This document shows, piece after piece, positions 1 through 8,918 of a stretch of 64,000 nt of DNA. Both the position numbers and the translations under genes were made by a program. The notes under the pieces are model-generated. The model saw nothing but the letters and a program-made list of their open reading frames with translations. It was not told where the DNA came from and searched no databases. Numbering within the stretch: position 1 is the first letter of the stretch; each line of letters begins with the position of its first letter. The DNA is taken from NCBI RefSeq assembly GCF_001667265.1, contig NZ_LZHW01000072.1, forward strand, positions 1-64,000, written 5' to 3'. The DNA comes from Mycobacterium sp. ACS4331 (GTDB taxonomy: Bacteria > Actinomycetota > Actinomycetes > Mycobacteriales > Mycobacteriaceae).

Positions 1-803
1 GGTGGGGGACCGGCGTCGCCGAGGCGTGGACGCGCCTCGAGAAGCTCACGCGTATACGGCTGCTGCGGGTCGTCGAAGATGTCGGTGACCGGTGCCTGTT
101 CGACGATGATGCCGTCCCGCAGCACCGTGACGTCGTCGGCGACCTGGCCGATGACGCCGAGGTCATGGCTGATCCACACCACCGCCGTCCCGAAATCGCG
201 CTGCAGATCCCGGACCAGGTCGATGATCTGAGCCTGGGTGGTCACATCGAGTGCGGTCGTGGGTTCGTCGGCGATCAGCAGCTCGGGATCGCATGCCAGC
301 GCGACCGCGATCATCACGCGCTGACGCTGACCACCCGACAACTGGTGCGGATAGGACCGCAGCCGCGCCTCGGGATCCGGCAGGCCGACCGCATCCAAGA
401 GTTCCAGCGCCCGAGTCCTCGCCGCGCGGCGGGTCGAATGCCGATGGGCCTCCAGCGATTCGGTGATCTGACGCTCGAGCGTGAGCAGCGGGTTCAGGGA
501 GGTGCCGGGGTCCTGGAACACGAATCCGATCCGGCCACCGTGCACGGCCCGCAGTGTGCGGGGCGATGCGCCCACCAACTGCTGCTCGGGAGCGCCCGCC
601 AAAGTGCTGCTGCCGGTGACGACCGCGCCCGGCGCGTCGAGCAGGCCCGTGGCGGCCAGCACCGTCATCGACTTACCTGACCCGGATTCGCCGACGATGG
701 CGTGGGTCTGCTCGCGGGCCACCCCGAATCCGATGCCGCTGACGATCTTCCGGTCGCCGATGCGCACCCCGAGATCGGCCACGGTCAGAACCGGTGTGCT
801 CAT
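1..803 (-). CDS. ABC transporter ATP-binding protein (DppD/OppD type), 3' end outside window
   Basis: ATPase subunit of an oligopeptide/dipeptide/nickel-type importer, working on the cytoplasmic face to drive uptake. The ATG at 803 reads leftward for 267 codons without a stop and runs off the window. Visible motifs are Walker A GESGSGKS (residues 38-45), a Q-loop near residue 97, the ABC signature LSGGQRQR (155-162) and Walker B LLIADEPT (175-182), followed by the D-loop and the H-loop histidine. The family is usually 320-350 residues, or about 550 if two ATPase domains are fused, so the missing part could be a short C-terminal oligopeptide-binding region or a whole second ATPase. The start overlaps the stop of the upstream permease by four bases (ATGA), making it the fourth gene of one operon. 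The substrate cannot be read from sequence. Confidence 0.93.
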   Translation of the reverse strand, partial: MSTPVLTVADLGVRIGDRKIVSGIGFGVAREQTHAIVGESGSGKSMTVLAATGLLDAPGAVVTGSSTLAGAPEQQLVGASPRTLRAVHGGRIGFVFQDPGTSLNPLLTLERQITESLEAHRHSTRRAARTRALELLDAVGLPDPEARLRSYPHQLSGGQRQRVMIAVALACDPELLIADEPTTALDVTTQAQIIDLVRDLQRDFGTAVVWISHDLGVIGQVADDVTVLRDGIIVEQAPVTDIFDDPQQPYTRELLEARPRLGDAGPP

Positions 804-1672
804 CGCCGCGCCCCCGTCCGCCGCGCTTCGATCATGGTGCGCTGCTTGGGATCCAGCACGTCCCGCAACCCGTCACCGAGCAGGTTGAACGCCAGCACGA
901 TCACGAAGATCGCCACACCGGGGAACACCGCCATCCACCACGCCAGCGTGACGAAGCCCTGCGAGTCGAAGATCATCCGGCCCAGGGACGGCTGCGGAGG
1001 CTGGATGCCCAATCCGAGGAACGACAGCGCGGCCTCCGACAGCGTCGCGAACGCCAGTGACAGCGAGGTCTGCACGATCAACGGTCCCGAGATGTTGGGC
1101 AGCACATGCCGACTCAGGATGTACCCGTCGCCGGTGCCCATGGTCTTGGACACCGCCACATACGGTTCGGCGCGCACACTCAGTGTGCTGGCGCGGGCGA
1201 CGCGGGCGAAGATCGGGGTGTAGACGATGCCGATGGCCAGGGTCGTCGTCGTGACGCCGGGACCCAGGACGGCCACCACCGCCAGCGCGAGCAGCAGCAC
1301 CGGGAATGCGAACATCACGTCCACGACGCGCATCAGCACCGTGTCCAGCCAGCCGCCGCGGTAGCCCGCGAGCAGGCCGATCGTGACGCCGACGACCGCC
1401 GCGAACGCCACACTGACCACCGCGACCCGCATCGAGGCCGCGATGGCGACCAGCACCCGCGAGGCCACGTCGCGCCCCAGTTCGTCGGTGCCGAACCAGT
1501 GGTCGCCGCTGGGGGCCTGCAGAGCATTGGGCACGTCGATGTCGTTGACGCCGTGCGGAGCCAGCCAGTGCGCGCCGACCGCGATGACGGCGACCGCGGC
1601 CAGCACGACGGCGCTGATGACGGTGACCGGGTTGCCGGCCAGCAGGCGCCAGGACGAGACACGGTCGGTCAT
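800..1672 (-). CDS. ABC transporter permease, DppC/OppC type
   Basis: 290-residue inner-membrane permease. It has an N-terminal membrane segment (about residues 16-36) and the characteristic GTDELGRDVASR stretch (61-72) of the DppC/OppC/NikC branch. Five further hydrophobic segments follow, with the EAA-type loop that contacts the ATPase at about residues 171-200. Length is normal for the family. Start and stop each overlap the neighbouring genes by four bases, so translation is probably coupled to the DppB-like partner and the ATPase. It forms the translocation pore with the 1669-2622 gene product. The specific substrate is unknown. Confidence 0.93.
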   Translation of the reverse strand: MTDRVSSWRLLAGNPVTVISAVVLAAVAVIAVGAHWLAPHGVNDIDVPNALQAPSGDHWFGTDELGRDVASRVLVAIAASMRVAVVSVAFAAVVGVTIGLLAGYRGGWLDTVLMRVVDVMFAFPVLLLALAVVAVLGPGVTTTTLAIGIVYTPIFARVARASTLSVRAEPYVAVSKTMGTGDGYILSRHVLPNISGPLIVQTSLSLAFATLSEAALSFLGLGIQPPQPSLGRMIFDSQGFVTLAWWMAVFPGVAIFVIVLAFNLLGDGLRDVLDPKQRTMIEARRTGARR

Positions 1673-2622
1673 GACAGCCGGATCCTCGGGTCGACGACCG
1701 CGTACAGCACATCCACGATCAGGTTGATCAGCAGGAACAGCGCGGCGATCAACAGCACCGCGCCTTGGATCAACGGATAGTCACGGGCGGCAACGGCATT
1801 GAACACCAGCCGGCCCAGGCCGGGCCAGGCGAACACCACCTCGACCACGATGACACCGCCGAGGATGGTGGCCAACTGGATGCCCGTGATGGTCAGAATG
1901 GGCACCAGCGCGTTGCGCATGATGTGACGTGAGGTGACGGTGGCCGGGGCCAGCCCCTTCGACCGGGCGGTGCGCACGTAGCCCGCCGAAGCGACGTCGA
2001 GCACGGCCGAGCGCACGTAGCGGGTCATGATCGCGCCGGCGACCAGACCCACGGTCAGACCGGGCAGCACGATGTGCCGCAGCCATCCCGCCGGATCGTC
2101 GAACAGCGGGCGATACCCGGAGGTCGGCAGCCACCCCAGCGTCGTGGAGAACAGACCGATGAGCAGGATGCCCATCCAGAAGTCCGGCACCGAGACACCG
2201 AATTGGCTGGTGACGCGGATGATTCCGTCCGACAGGCGGCCCTCGTGCAGGGCGGACCACAGACCCGCGGGGATCGCGATGAGCAGCGCGATCACGATGC
2301 CCACGAGTGCCAGCGACACCGTCGCGGGTAGGCGTTCCATCAAGGTCACCGTGACGGGTTCGCCGTTGCGGAAGCTGACGCCGAGGTCACCGCGCAGAGC
2401 CGACCCCACATATCCGAAGAACTGCTGCAGCAGTGGACGGTCCAGCCCGCTGGCCGAGCGCAGCGCGTCATAGGCCTCCGGGGTGTATCGGGTGCCCAGC
2501 GCGATGCGGACCGGGTCGCCGGGCACGACCTGCACCAGTGCGAACACCAGGATCAGCACCCCGAACATGACGACCAGCGAGTACAGCAGCCGCCGCAGCA
2601 GGAACCGGAGCAGGGGACTCAT
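1669..2622 (-). CDS. ABC transporter permease, DppB/OppB type
   Basis: 317-residue permease with an N-terminal membrane helix (about residues 11-32) followed by the VPGDP motif typical of DppB/OppB/NikB proteins. Five more membrane segments come after it, and an EAA loop lies near residues 205-230. Length is normal. It pairs with the DppC-like protein to form the membrane channel of the importer. Its start overlaps the end of the solute-binding lipoprotein gene, and its own end overlaps dppC-like, so the four genes are one transcription unit read leftward. Confidence 0.93.
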   Translation of the reverse strand: MSPLLRFLLRRLLYSLVVMFGVLILVFALVQVVPGDPVRIALGTRYTPEAYDALRSASGLDRPLLQQFFGYVGSALRGDLGVSFRNGEPVTVTLMERLPATVSLALVGIVIALLIAIPAGLWSALHEGRLSDGIIRVTSQFGVSVPDFWMGILLIGLFSTTLGWLPTSGYRPLFDDPAGWLRHIVLPGLTVGLVAGAIMTRYVRSAVLDVASAGYVRTARSKGLAPATVTSRHIMRNALVPILTITGIQLATILGGVIVVEVVFAWPGLGRLVFNAVAARDYPLIQGAVLLIAALFLLINLIVDVLYAVVDPRIRLS

Positions 2623-4154
2623 GCGGCACCGTCCCGGTCCACGTGCGCATCGCGGAATCGGATGGCGCCGTCACGTCGGGCCTCGTAGCCTCGCAGGGCG
2701 GGATTCCACGCCTGGATGACAGAGGGGTTGTACAGGTAGATGTAGCTGACCTCGTCGGCGATCCGGGTAGCTGCGTCGGCGTAATCGCCTGCGCGGCGCG
2801 CGGTGTCGACCTCGACGCGGCCCGCGTCGAGCAGTCTGTCCACCTGTGGGTCGGAGAACTTCTGGGCGTTGCTCGAACCGTCCGTGTGGTGCTGGGCGTA
2901 GTAGAAGTCGTCGGGGTCGATGTTGCCCAGCCACCCCATCATCAGCATGTCGAAGTTTCCGGAGTTCTGTTCGTCGAGCCAGGTGGCGAAGTCCACCGTG
3001 CGGATGTGGACCGTGATCCCCAGTGGCGCAAGGTTGTCGGCGATGATCTGGGCGGCCGTGACCGTCTCCGGGTACTCGGTGGTCACCAGCATGTCGAGGT
3101 CGCGCGGTGCCGCTCCGGCCTCGCGCAGCAGCTCCCGCGCTCGTTCGGTGTCGAATCGGTACCGGTCATAGGGTGTGTACCACGGATTGCCCGCCGGGAT
3201 CGCGAGCTGATTGACGGTGGCGGTGCCGTAACTGGTGGCCGCGACGATGGCGTCCCGGTCGATGCCGTAGGCGATGGCCTGCCGGACCCGCACGTCGTCC
3301 CACGGCTGGCGGGCCTGATTGAGCGCCAGATACCAGTAGTCGTTGCTCGCGGTGACCTGCAGGACGATCGAGTCGTCATCTTTCAACTGTGTGACCCGTT
3401 GCGTGGGCACCGAATCCGTCCAGTCGATCTCTCCGGCCTGCAGTGCCGACAACGCCGTCGACGGTTCGGAGATGAACCGGTAGGTCACCCCGGCGATGCG
3501 CGGCGCCCCACCCCAGAAGTCGGGGTTGGCCTTCAGCGTGATCGAATCGCCGCTCGTGGCCGCCGCGAATGCGAACGGACCCGTGCCGACGGGATGGGTG
3601 GCGATGGCGCCGCTTTCGACGTTCTCCCGTTGCACGATGGCCATACCCTTGAAGCCACCGAGGTTCGTCAGCAGATTCGGTGTGGGACGGCTCAACGTGA
3701 GGACCACGGTGTCCGGATCCGGTGCGGTGACCGCGGTGACCGCACTGAACTTGTCGGAGTTGGCCAGCTTCTCGTCGATGATGCGCCGATAGGAGAACAC
3801 CACGTCCTCGGCCGTCAGGGGGCGGCCGTCGTGGAACACCACGTCGGGCCGCAGATGAAAGGTCCAGGTGCGCTGGTCGGGGCTGGTCTCCCAGGACTCC
3901 GCCAGGGCTGGGCGCATCCGCAGGTCGGCGTCCGGTTCGACGAGGGTGTCGAAGACGTTCTCGAGCACCTCGAACGAGAAGTACGCAGTGGAGCGCTGCG
4001 GGTCGAGCTGGTCGGGTTCACCGGAGATGGCGGCGATCAGATTGTCCGACGCGCTGTCGCCGAGATCCACCCGATTTCCCGTCGAGCAGGCCGTGAGCAG
4101 CAGGGTCAGCGCGGCAGTCAACGCGGCGACTCGTCGCGCCATCCCCATCATCAC
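2619..4154 (-). CDS. ABC transporter solute-binding lipoprotein, family 5
   Basis: 511-residue extracytoplasmic binding protein of the SBP_bac_5 family (peptides, nickel or related ligands). A short hydrophobic signal peptide ends in the lipobox LTAC, with the lipidated cysteine at residue 23. The mature part carries the family pattern near the N-terminus (a Pro-x-x-Leu-Asp-Pro stretch) and the long two-lobe architecture. It is first in the operon, so it sets expression of the permeases and ATPase. The longest start is GTG at 4154; in-frame ATGs at 4151, 4148 and 4142 follow immediately and the true one is not decided by an obvious ribosome site. The ligand is unknown; gene order differs from the M. 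tuberculosis opp and dpp operons. Confidence 0.9.
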   Translation of the reverse strand: MMMGMARRVAALTAALTLLLTACSTGNRVDLGDSASDNLIAAISGEPDQLDPQRSTAYFSFEVLENVFDTLVEPDADLRMRPALAESWETSPDQRTWTFHLRPDVVFHDGRPLTAEDVVFSYRRIIDEKLANSDKFSAVTAVTAPDPDTVVLTLSRPTPNLLTNLGGFKGMAIVQRENVESGAIATHPVGTGPFAFAAATSGDSITLKANPDFWGGAPRIAGVTYRFISEPSTALSALQAGEIDWTDSVPTQRVTQLKDDDSIVLQVTASNDYWYLALNQARQPWDDVRVRQAIAYGIDRDAIVAATSYGTATVNQLAIPAGNPWYTPYDRYRFDTERARELLREAGAAPRDLDMLVTTEYPETVTAAQIIADNLAPLGITVHIRTVDFATWLDEQNSGNFDMLMMGWLGNIDPDDFYYAQHHTDGSSNAQKFSDPQVDRLLDAGRVEVDTARRAGDYADAATRIADEVSYIYLYNPSVIQAWNPALRGYEARRDGAIRFRDAHVDRDGAA

Positions 4155-4216
4155 CCGGCCTCATCGGGTCGAAGTCCACGTATGCCGTGAGGCCCTGTAC
4201 CCGCTTTGGCGGCGAA

Positions 4217-5527
4217 TCAATCCTGGGCGGCTGAGGAGGCCTCAGTTCTGGGCTCGGCCTTGGGCTTGGCCTTGGGTGTCAATGACGTGAGGGCGGTGCG
4301 GATCGCGGCACCGGGACGGTCCGGTCGGCTGCGTGACGTGGCGGCGTCCTTCTCAGCGTGCCGGGCGGCCTGCCGGGCGCTGATGCGTTCGCGCAGTTCG
4401 AGTCTGGACTGCTTGACGTCGGGCAGCGTCAGTTTCGGCGGCGTGGGCGTGGCCACGGTGGGGGTCGGTTCGGCGCCGAGGACGTCGTTGCCTGGGCTGG
4501 ACTGCGCCTTGAGCTCCTGCGCGACGCTCGTCGCGGTCGGGTCCGACAGGTCCTTGTCCAGATCCAACGGCTTGAGCTTGGGGAAAAGCTGCGCGCCCGT
4601 GGGCTTGCTGTAATCGCTTCTGTCGTAACCGGCTTCGATGATCACCCGAAGTGGTTTGTCGACAGCGTCGAGGATGTTCTCCGGAATGATGCCGGTGAAC
4701 GGCATCAGGATCGGCAGGCGATCGGTGGGAATCAGGTAGTACTCGGTGTTGCCGTGTTCCTGGTAGTAGTCCGGGTTGGTCTTGTCGATCGCGGCGAGTT
4801 GCGCGTCGAGGTCTTCGACGCGCTGGGTGCGGCCGTGCAGGTAGTAGATGCCCGCGATCGCGTTCACCGTGGCCAGCAGATTCAGCGGATACGTCGGGAA
4901 ATCCGACCACCCCGAGTACTGCCGCGCGACGTCGATCGTCTTGTCGCCGTTGTCGGGAGTCGCGCCGCTGAAGGTGATGTCGAGGATCGGGATGGTCAGG
5001 CCGTTGAAGCGCTGCATCACACCGCCGTTGGGGCGGCTCGGGTTCTCGACCAGAATGTAGACGGCACCCGTGTCGGGGTTGTCGGCCTTGAACTTCGAGG
5101 CCACGACGGCACCCTGGGAGAACGCGAAGATCACGTCGTCCTGACCGGGGTTCTTGTCTTTGAGGTTGTCCACGCCCTGCTGCACCGACGCGTTCCACGT
5201 GAGATCGTCGAATCCGTTGCGGGAGAAGGGCCACAGGCCGGCGTTGTAGGCCACCTCGGTGGTGTTCTCCGGTCGTGCCGTGCCGGTGCCGTCGAAGACG
5301 CGGCCCATGAACGTGCGGAACTGGGCATCGGTGGGTTCGTCGCCGATGTTGGTGCCACGCAGATACCACGTGGTGCCCGCCAATTCGGGAGTGGCCGACA
5401 GCGTCGGCGTAATCCCGAGGACGGCCGCGACGCCGACGGCGACCCCGGCCACACCGACAGCCCCCACCGTCGGTGTTCTCTTCGTTTTCGTCTTCGCTGC
5501 GCGGTGCCGCCCCTGAGATGTGCCCAC
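4217..5527 (-). CDS. PE-PPE C-terminal domain protein, probably cell-envelope serine esterase
   Basis: 436-residue protein with a basic N-terminus followed by one hydrophobic segment (about residues 22-45) acting as signal peptide or anchor. Next comes a region that resembles the PE-PPE C-terminal (pfam08237) alpha/beta-hydrolase domain without any PE or PPE head. The nucleophile elbow reads FAFSQGAV, so serine sits in an A-x-S-x-G-like turn rather than canonical G-x-S-x-G, as in several members of this family. The C-terminal 120 residues are low complexity (Pro/Lys/Arg rich) and probably extended. The start is GTG at 5527. Known relatives are esterases or acyltransferases acting on trehalose or glycolipid esters; the substrate here is not predictable. 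It is monocistronic as far as can be seen. Confidence 0.8.
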   Translation of the reverse strand: MGTSQGRHRAAKTKTKRTPTVGAVGVAGVAVGVAAVLGITPTLSATPELAGTTWYLRGTNIGDEPTDAQFRTFMGRVFDGTGTARPENTTEVAYNAGLWPFSRNGFDDLTWNASVQQGVDNLKDKNPGQDDVIFAFSQGAVVASKFKADNPDTGAVYILVENPSRPNGGVMQRFNGLTIPILDITFSGATPDNGDKTIDVARQYSGWSDFPTYPLNLLATVNAIAGIYYLHGRTQRVEDLDAQLAAIDKTNPDYYQEHGNTEYYLIPTDRLPILMPFTGIIPENILDAVDKPLRVIIEAGYDRSDYSKPTGAQLFPKLKPLDLDKDLSDPTATSVAQELKAQSSPGNDVLGAEPTPTVATPTPPKLTLPDVKQSRLELRERISARQAARHAEKDAATSRSRPDRPGAAIRTALTSLTPKAKPKAEPRTEASSAAQD

Positions 5528-5609
5528 CGATTTTCCCGCCCTGTAGCTGTGCGTCCAACCGGCCGAATCCTACGGCATGTCTTTGCTGGACGCGCCCGTT
5601 CAGGCGGGT

Positions 5610-5831
5610 TCAGACGATCGCGGGCACCCCGCCCGGCACTGGGAGCACCGCCGCGGACCCCTGCCCACAGGAGTTCTGATCGGAACACTCCGTCAGTGAG
5701 CACTCGGTGCTCACGGTGCCGTGTTGACCGCAGGTCGGGGTGGGGGAGGCGGACGCCGGACCGGCCAGCAGGATGCCGAGCGTGACCGTGACCGCTGCGA
5801 AGAGCGCCGAACCGAACGCGGATCTGAGCAT
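5610..5831 (-). CDS. small secreted four-cysteine protein, unknown function
   Basis: 73-residue ORF with an ATG at 5831. An N-terminal signal peptide (hydrophobic core about residues 8-23, AxA-type cleavage near residues 25-29) is followed by a mature peptide of only about 44 residues containing four cysteines (34, 44, 49, 55). These are well placed for two disulphides. The rest is Ser/Thr/Gly rich and ends in a Pro/Val tail. I do not recognise a family. The gene lies divergently from the reductase gene at 5961 and downstream of no clear partner. The longer reading frame leftward from 7277 is an antisense shadow; only this last segment has a plausible start and signal peptide. Confidence 0.6.
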   Translation of the reverse strand: MLRSAFGSALFAAVTVTLGILLAGPASASPTPTCGQHGTVSTECSLTECSDQNSCGQGSAAVLPVPGGVPAIV

Positions 5832-5960
5832 CTGATGTCTCCTGGCGTTGTGCCTATCGTACGGCGATAACCAGCCCCGATGGCGATTTCTTCCGATGTC
5901 GGCCGCGAGCACGCCCACCGACCTAGGGTGTGGGTCGTCCACACGGCAGGAAGGCGGTCG

Positions 5961-7037
5961 ATGACGCGCAAGAGAATCGTGATCTGGGGGACCGGGTTCG
6001 TCGGGAAGATGGTGATCACCGAGGTGATCTCGCACCCGAACTTCGAACTGGTGGGCGTCGGCGTCAACGACCCGAAGAAGGTGGGCCGCGACATCGCCGA
6101 CATCTGCGGTCTTCCCGCGCCCACGGGCGTGACCGCCACCGACGACGTCGATGCACTCATTGCACTGCAACCTGATGCGCTCGTGCACTACGGACCCACC
6201 GCGGCGCACGCCGAGGACAACATCCGGCTGATGACGAGGTTCCTGCGGGCCGGTGTGGACGTGTGCTCGACGGCGATGACGCCCTGGGTGTGGCCGGCCA
6301 TGAAGAGCAATCCGCCGAACTGGATCAGGCCCGTCGAGCAGGCGTGCGCCGAAGGTGGTGCTTCGTGCTTCACCACCGGCATCGACCCGGGTTTTGCCAA
6401 CGATCTGTTCCCGATGACACTGATGGGATTGTGTTCGCAGGTCAGGCGGGTGCGGGCCTCGGAGCTGCTGGACTACACCAACTACGAGGGCGACTACGAG
6501 TTCGAGATGGGCATCGGCCGCGAACCCGAGTTTCGGCCACTGCTGGAGAACCCGGAGATCCTGATCTTCGCCTGGGGGGCGACCGTGCCGATGATCGCGC
6601 ACGCGGTCGGCATCGAACTCGATGAGATCACCACCACCTGGGACAAATGGGTCACGCCGACCGAGCGGACCTCGGCCAAGGGTGTGATCCCCGCCGGGCA
6701 CGTCGCGGCCGTCCGATTCACGATCAACGGCATCTATCGGGGCGAGACCCGGATCCAGCTCGAGCACGTCAACCGGATCGGGCGCGACGCCGCACCGGAC
6801 TGGCCGTCGGGCAACGACGACGACGTCTACCGCGTCGACATCGAGGGCACGCCCAGCATCTTCCAGGAGACCGCGTTCCGATTCACCGACGGCTCTGGGC
6901 GCGACGCGGCCGCCGCGGGATGTCTGGCCACCGGGATGCGGGCGCTCAACGCCGTCCCGGCCGTCAACGACCTGCCGCCGGGGTGGGTGACCCCGCTGGA
7001 CCTTCCGCTGATCGCCGGGGCCGGCACGATCCGCTGA
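5961..7037 (+). CDS. NAD(P)-dependent dehydrogenase, dihydrodipicolinate-reductase-like
   Basis: 358-residue soluble protein. A Rossmann fold opens at the N-terminus with the glycine-rich loop GTGFVGKM (residues 10-17), followed by a DapB-like second domain. This layout matches the mycobacterial family annotated as dihydrodipicolinate reductase-like or 2,4-diaminopentanoate dehydrogenase-like proteins. It is not the true lysine-pathway DapB, which is about 100 residues shorter. The ATG at 5961 was chosen because AGGAAGG lies just upstream; an in-frame upstream start at 5880 would add 27 residues without domain content. Physiological substrate unknown. No operon partner: the next gene starts about 80 bases downstream with its own start region. 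Confidence 0.8.
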   Translation: MTRKRIVIWGTGFVGKMVITEVISHPNFELVGVGVNDPKKVGRDIADICGLPAPTGVTATDDVDALIALQPDALVHYGPTAAHAEDNIRLMTRFLRAGVDVCSTAMTPWVWPAMKSNPPNWIRPVEQACAEGGASCFTTGIDPGFANDLFPMTLMGLCSQVRRVRASELLDYTNYEGDYEFEMGIGREPEFRPLLENPEILIFAWGATVPMIAHAVGIELDEITTTWDKWVTPTERTSAKGVIPAGHVAAVRFTINGIYRGETRIQLEHVNRIGRDAAPDWPSGNDDDVYRVDIEGTPSIFQETAFRFTDGSGRDAAAAGCLATGMRALNAVPAVNDLPPGWVTPLDLPLIAGAGTIR

Positions 7038-7119
7038 CGAAAGTTCGCTGAAATCGCGCAGGCGTAACGAATTGCTCGGCTGTCCCGAGAATCCGGGTAA
7101 GAGGACTCGGGGTGAGCAC

Positions 7120-8913
7120 ATGAGGGGCGGTACGTTGCGCGCGGTTGGACTGTCGGTCGGCACCACCACGCTGGCCGCCGTCACCTCGGACAATGCTGTC
7201 CGCAGGCCCCCGTCGGTGACCGTGGCCGGACGCCCGATCAGCGATTTCGTCGACCGAGTCGGCGACCCGGTGGGCATCCTGGCCGCCGACGGATCCAGCC
7301 ACCGCGCCGAGCGTCTGCTGGCAGAGGCCCTGCGGGCCGCGGCCTACGACGCGACACGCGGTGCCCCTCTGCCGGACCTGGTCGCCGTCTCGACCCCCGC
7401 GCACTGGCGGCGCGCCTCGGTGGATGCCCTCACCCGCGCGTTGACGCGGGTGCCGGAGTGGTCACGGCGCCCACCCGTGGTGCTGCCCGACGTCGACGCG
7501 GCGGTCGCCGCCATGCAGGCCGATCCCGGGCTGCCGTTGCGGGGTGTGCTGGCGGTGTGCGATTTCGGTGGCAGCGGAACGAGCCTCACGCTCGTCGACG
7601 CCGCGCACAGCGCCGCGCCCATCGGGGCGACCGTGCGCCACTCCGACCTGGCCGGCGACACCGTGGACCAGGCGCTGCTGACCCACGTCATCGGGGAGTT
7701 GGCCGGCGCGGGCTCGGTGGACCTCAACAGCACCTCGGCGATCGGCTCACTGTGGCGGCTGCGGGCCCAGTGCCGGGCCGCCAAAGAGCGCCTGTCGGCG
7801 AGTGCGGTGACCGCGCTGCCGGTCGAGTTGCCGGAGTTCCGCGGCGACATCCGGATCACCCGCGCCGAACTCGACGCCTTGGTGCGCGGACCGCTCGACG
7901 ACTTCCTGGGCCTGCTCGATGACACGTTGCGCCGCAACGGTATCCTCCCGGCCGACCTCAGCGCGGTGGTGACGGTCGGCGGCGGGGCGGCGATGTCCAC
8001 CATCACCACGACGCTGTCGGAGCACCTGCGGGTGCCCGTCATCACCCGGCCGCGGCCCGATCTTGTCGCGGCAACCGGTGCGGCACTGCGGGCCCTGCGC
8101 GGCCCGGCCGATGCGACGGCGACCGCGATGGCCACGGCGGTGCCCGCCGCTGTGGCTGAGCCTCCTGTGGCGTCCGGTGGGCCTGCCGCCGTCGCGCCGC
8201 CCTCGGCCGCCTCGACGGCGGCGCAGTCGTTGGCGTGGTCCGAGGTGCCCGACGATGATCTCGCGGGCGAGATCGACCCCGCCGAGGAGATGGCGCCCGT
8301 CACGGGCCTGACGAGCGCGCGCCCGATGATCGAGTTCGACGCCCCCGACGAAGAACCCGAGTCCCGGCGGACCCGCTGGTATCGGCGTCCGACGACGGTC
8401 ATGGTGGCAGCCGCCGCGGTGCTGATCGCGGCCGTCTCGGCCACCGCTGTGGTGCTGGTCAACGACGCCGGGGTGGTGCATCAGGTGTCGGACCCGACGC
8501 CCAGCATCAGCACCACCCCGCCGGCACCTGCGCCGGTCGTCGCCGCGCCGCCGGAACCCGCACCGGCGCCCGCGGACGTCGCCCCGCCGCGCACCGTCGT
8601 CGTCACACCGGCGCCGGTCACGCATCAGGTGCAGAGCGCCCCGGCGCCCGCACCGGCGGAGGCGCCTGCGCCGGCGCCCGAACCCGCCGCCCCGGTGACC
8701 TCGACCGTCACCGAGACGGTGACGCCCAGTCCCACGCCGGCGCCCTCGCCAACGCCGGCGCCACCGCCGCCGTCGTCGAATCCTGAACCCGAACCCAGTT
8801 CCCCGGCGCCCACCGCGGAACGTCCTGTACAACAGTGGATTCCGACCATCCCGCCGATCCCGACCATCCCGGGACTGCCGCCGGCGCTGCAACCGCCCGG
8901 CACGCAGGGCTGA
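7120..8913 (+). CDS. membrane-anchored Hsp70-like protein with proline-rich exterior tail
   Basis: 597-residue protein. Residues 1-330 resemble a reduced actin/Hsp70 nucleotide-binding domain: N-terminal phosphate-1-like loop, a phosphate-2-like VCDFGGSGTS stretch (about 146-155) and an adenosine-like VGGGAAMS loop (about 286-293). No Hsp70 substrate-binding domain follows. Instead there is an acidic Ala-rich linker, a single membrane helix (about residues 425-447) and a 150-residue Pro/Ala/Thr-rich tail probably outside the membrane. The ATG at 7120 is preferred; an upstream in-frame start at 7072 adds only 16 residues. Role unknown; the topology suggests a cytoplasmic ATP-sensing domain linked to the cell wall. 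It converges with the methyltransferase gene five bases downstream. Confidence 0.75.
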   Translation: MRGGTLRAVGLSVGTTTLAAVTSDNAVRRPPSVTVAGRPISDFVDRVGDPVGILAADGSSHRAERLLAEALRAAAYDATRGAPLPDLVAVSTPAHWRRASVDALTRALTRVPEWSRRPPVVLPDVDAAVAAMQADPGLPLRGVLAVCDFGGSGTSLTLVDAAHSAAPIGATVRHSDLAGDTVDQALLTHVIGELAGAGSVDLNSTSAIGSLWRLRAQCRAAKERLSASAVTALPVELPEFRGDIRITRAELDALVRGPLDDFLGLLDDTLRRNGILPADLSAVVTVGGGAAMSTITTTLSEHLRVPVITRPRPDLVAATGAALRALRGPADATATAMATAVPAAVAEPPVASGGPAAVAPPSAASTAAQSLAWSEVPDDDLAGEIDPAEEMAPVTGLTSARPMIEFDAPDEEPESRRTRWYRRPTTVMVAAAAVLIAAVSATAVVLVNDAGVVHQVSDPTPSISTTPPAPAPVVAAPPEPAPAPADVAPPRTVVVTPAPVTHQVQSAPAPAPAEAPAPAPEPAAPVTSTVTETVTPSPTPAPSPTPAPPPPSSNPEPEPSSPAPTAERPVQQWIPTIPPIPTIPGLPPALQPPGTQG

Positions 8914-8918
8914 GGCAG

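Noticed and set aside
2643..4190. Open frame of 515 codons opposite the solute-binding protein
   Set aside because: Codon-mirror of a high-GC gene; no start region or recognisable fold.
5832..7277. Upstream part of a 555-codon frame on the minus strand
   Set aside because: Lies antisense to the reductase gene; only its last 73 codons have a signal peptide and plausible start.
8514..8830. GC-rich repeats in the Hsp70-like gene as a separate element
   Set aside because: They encode the Pro/Ala-rich tail in frame and are ordinary low-complexity coding sequence.
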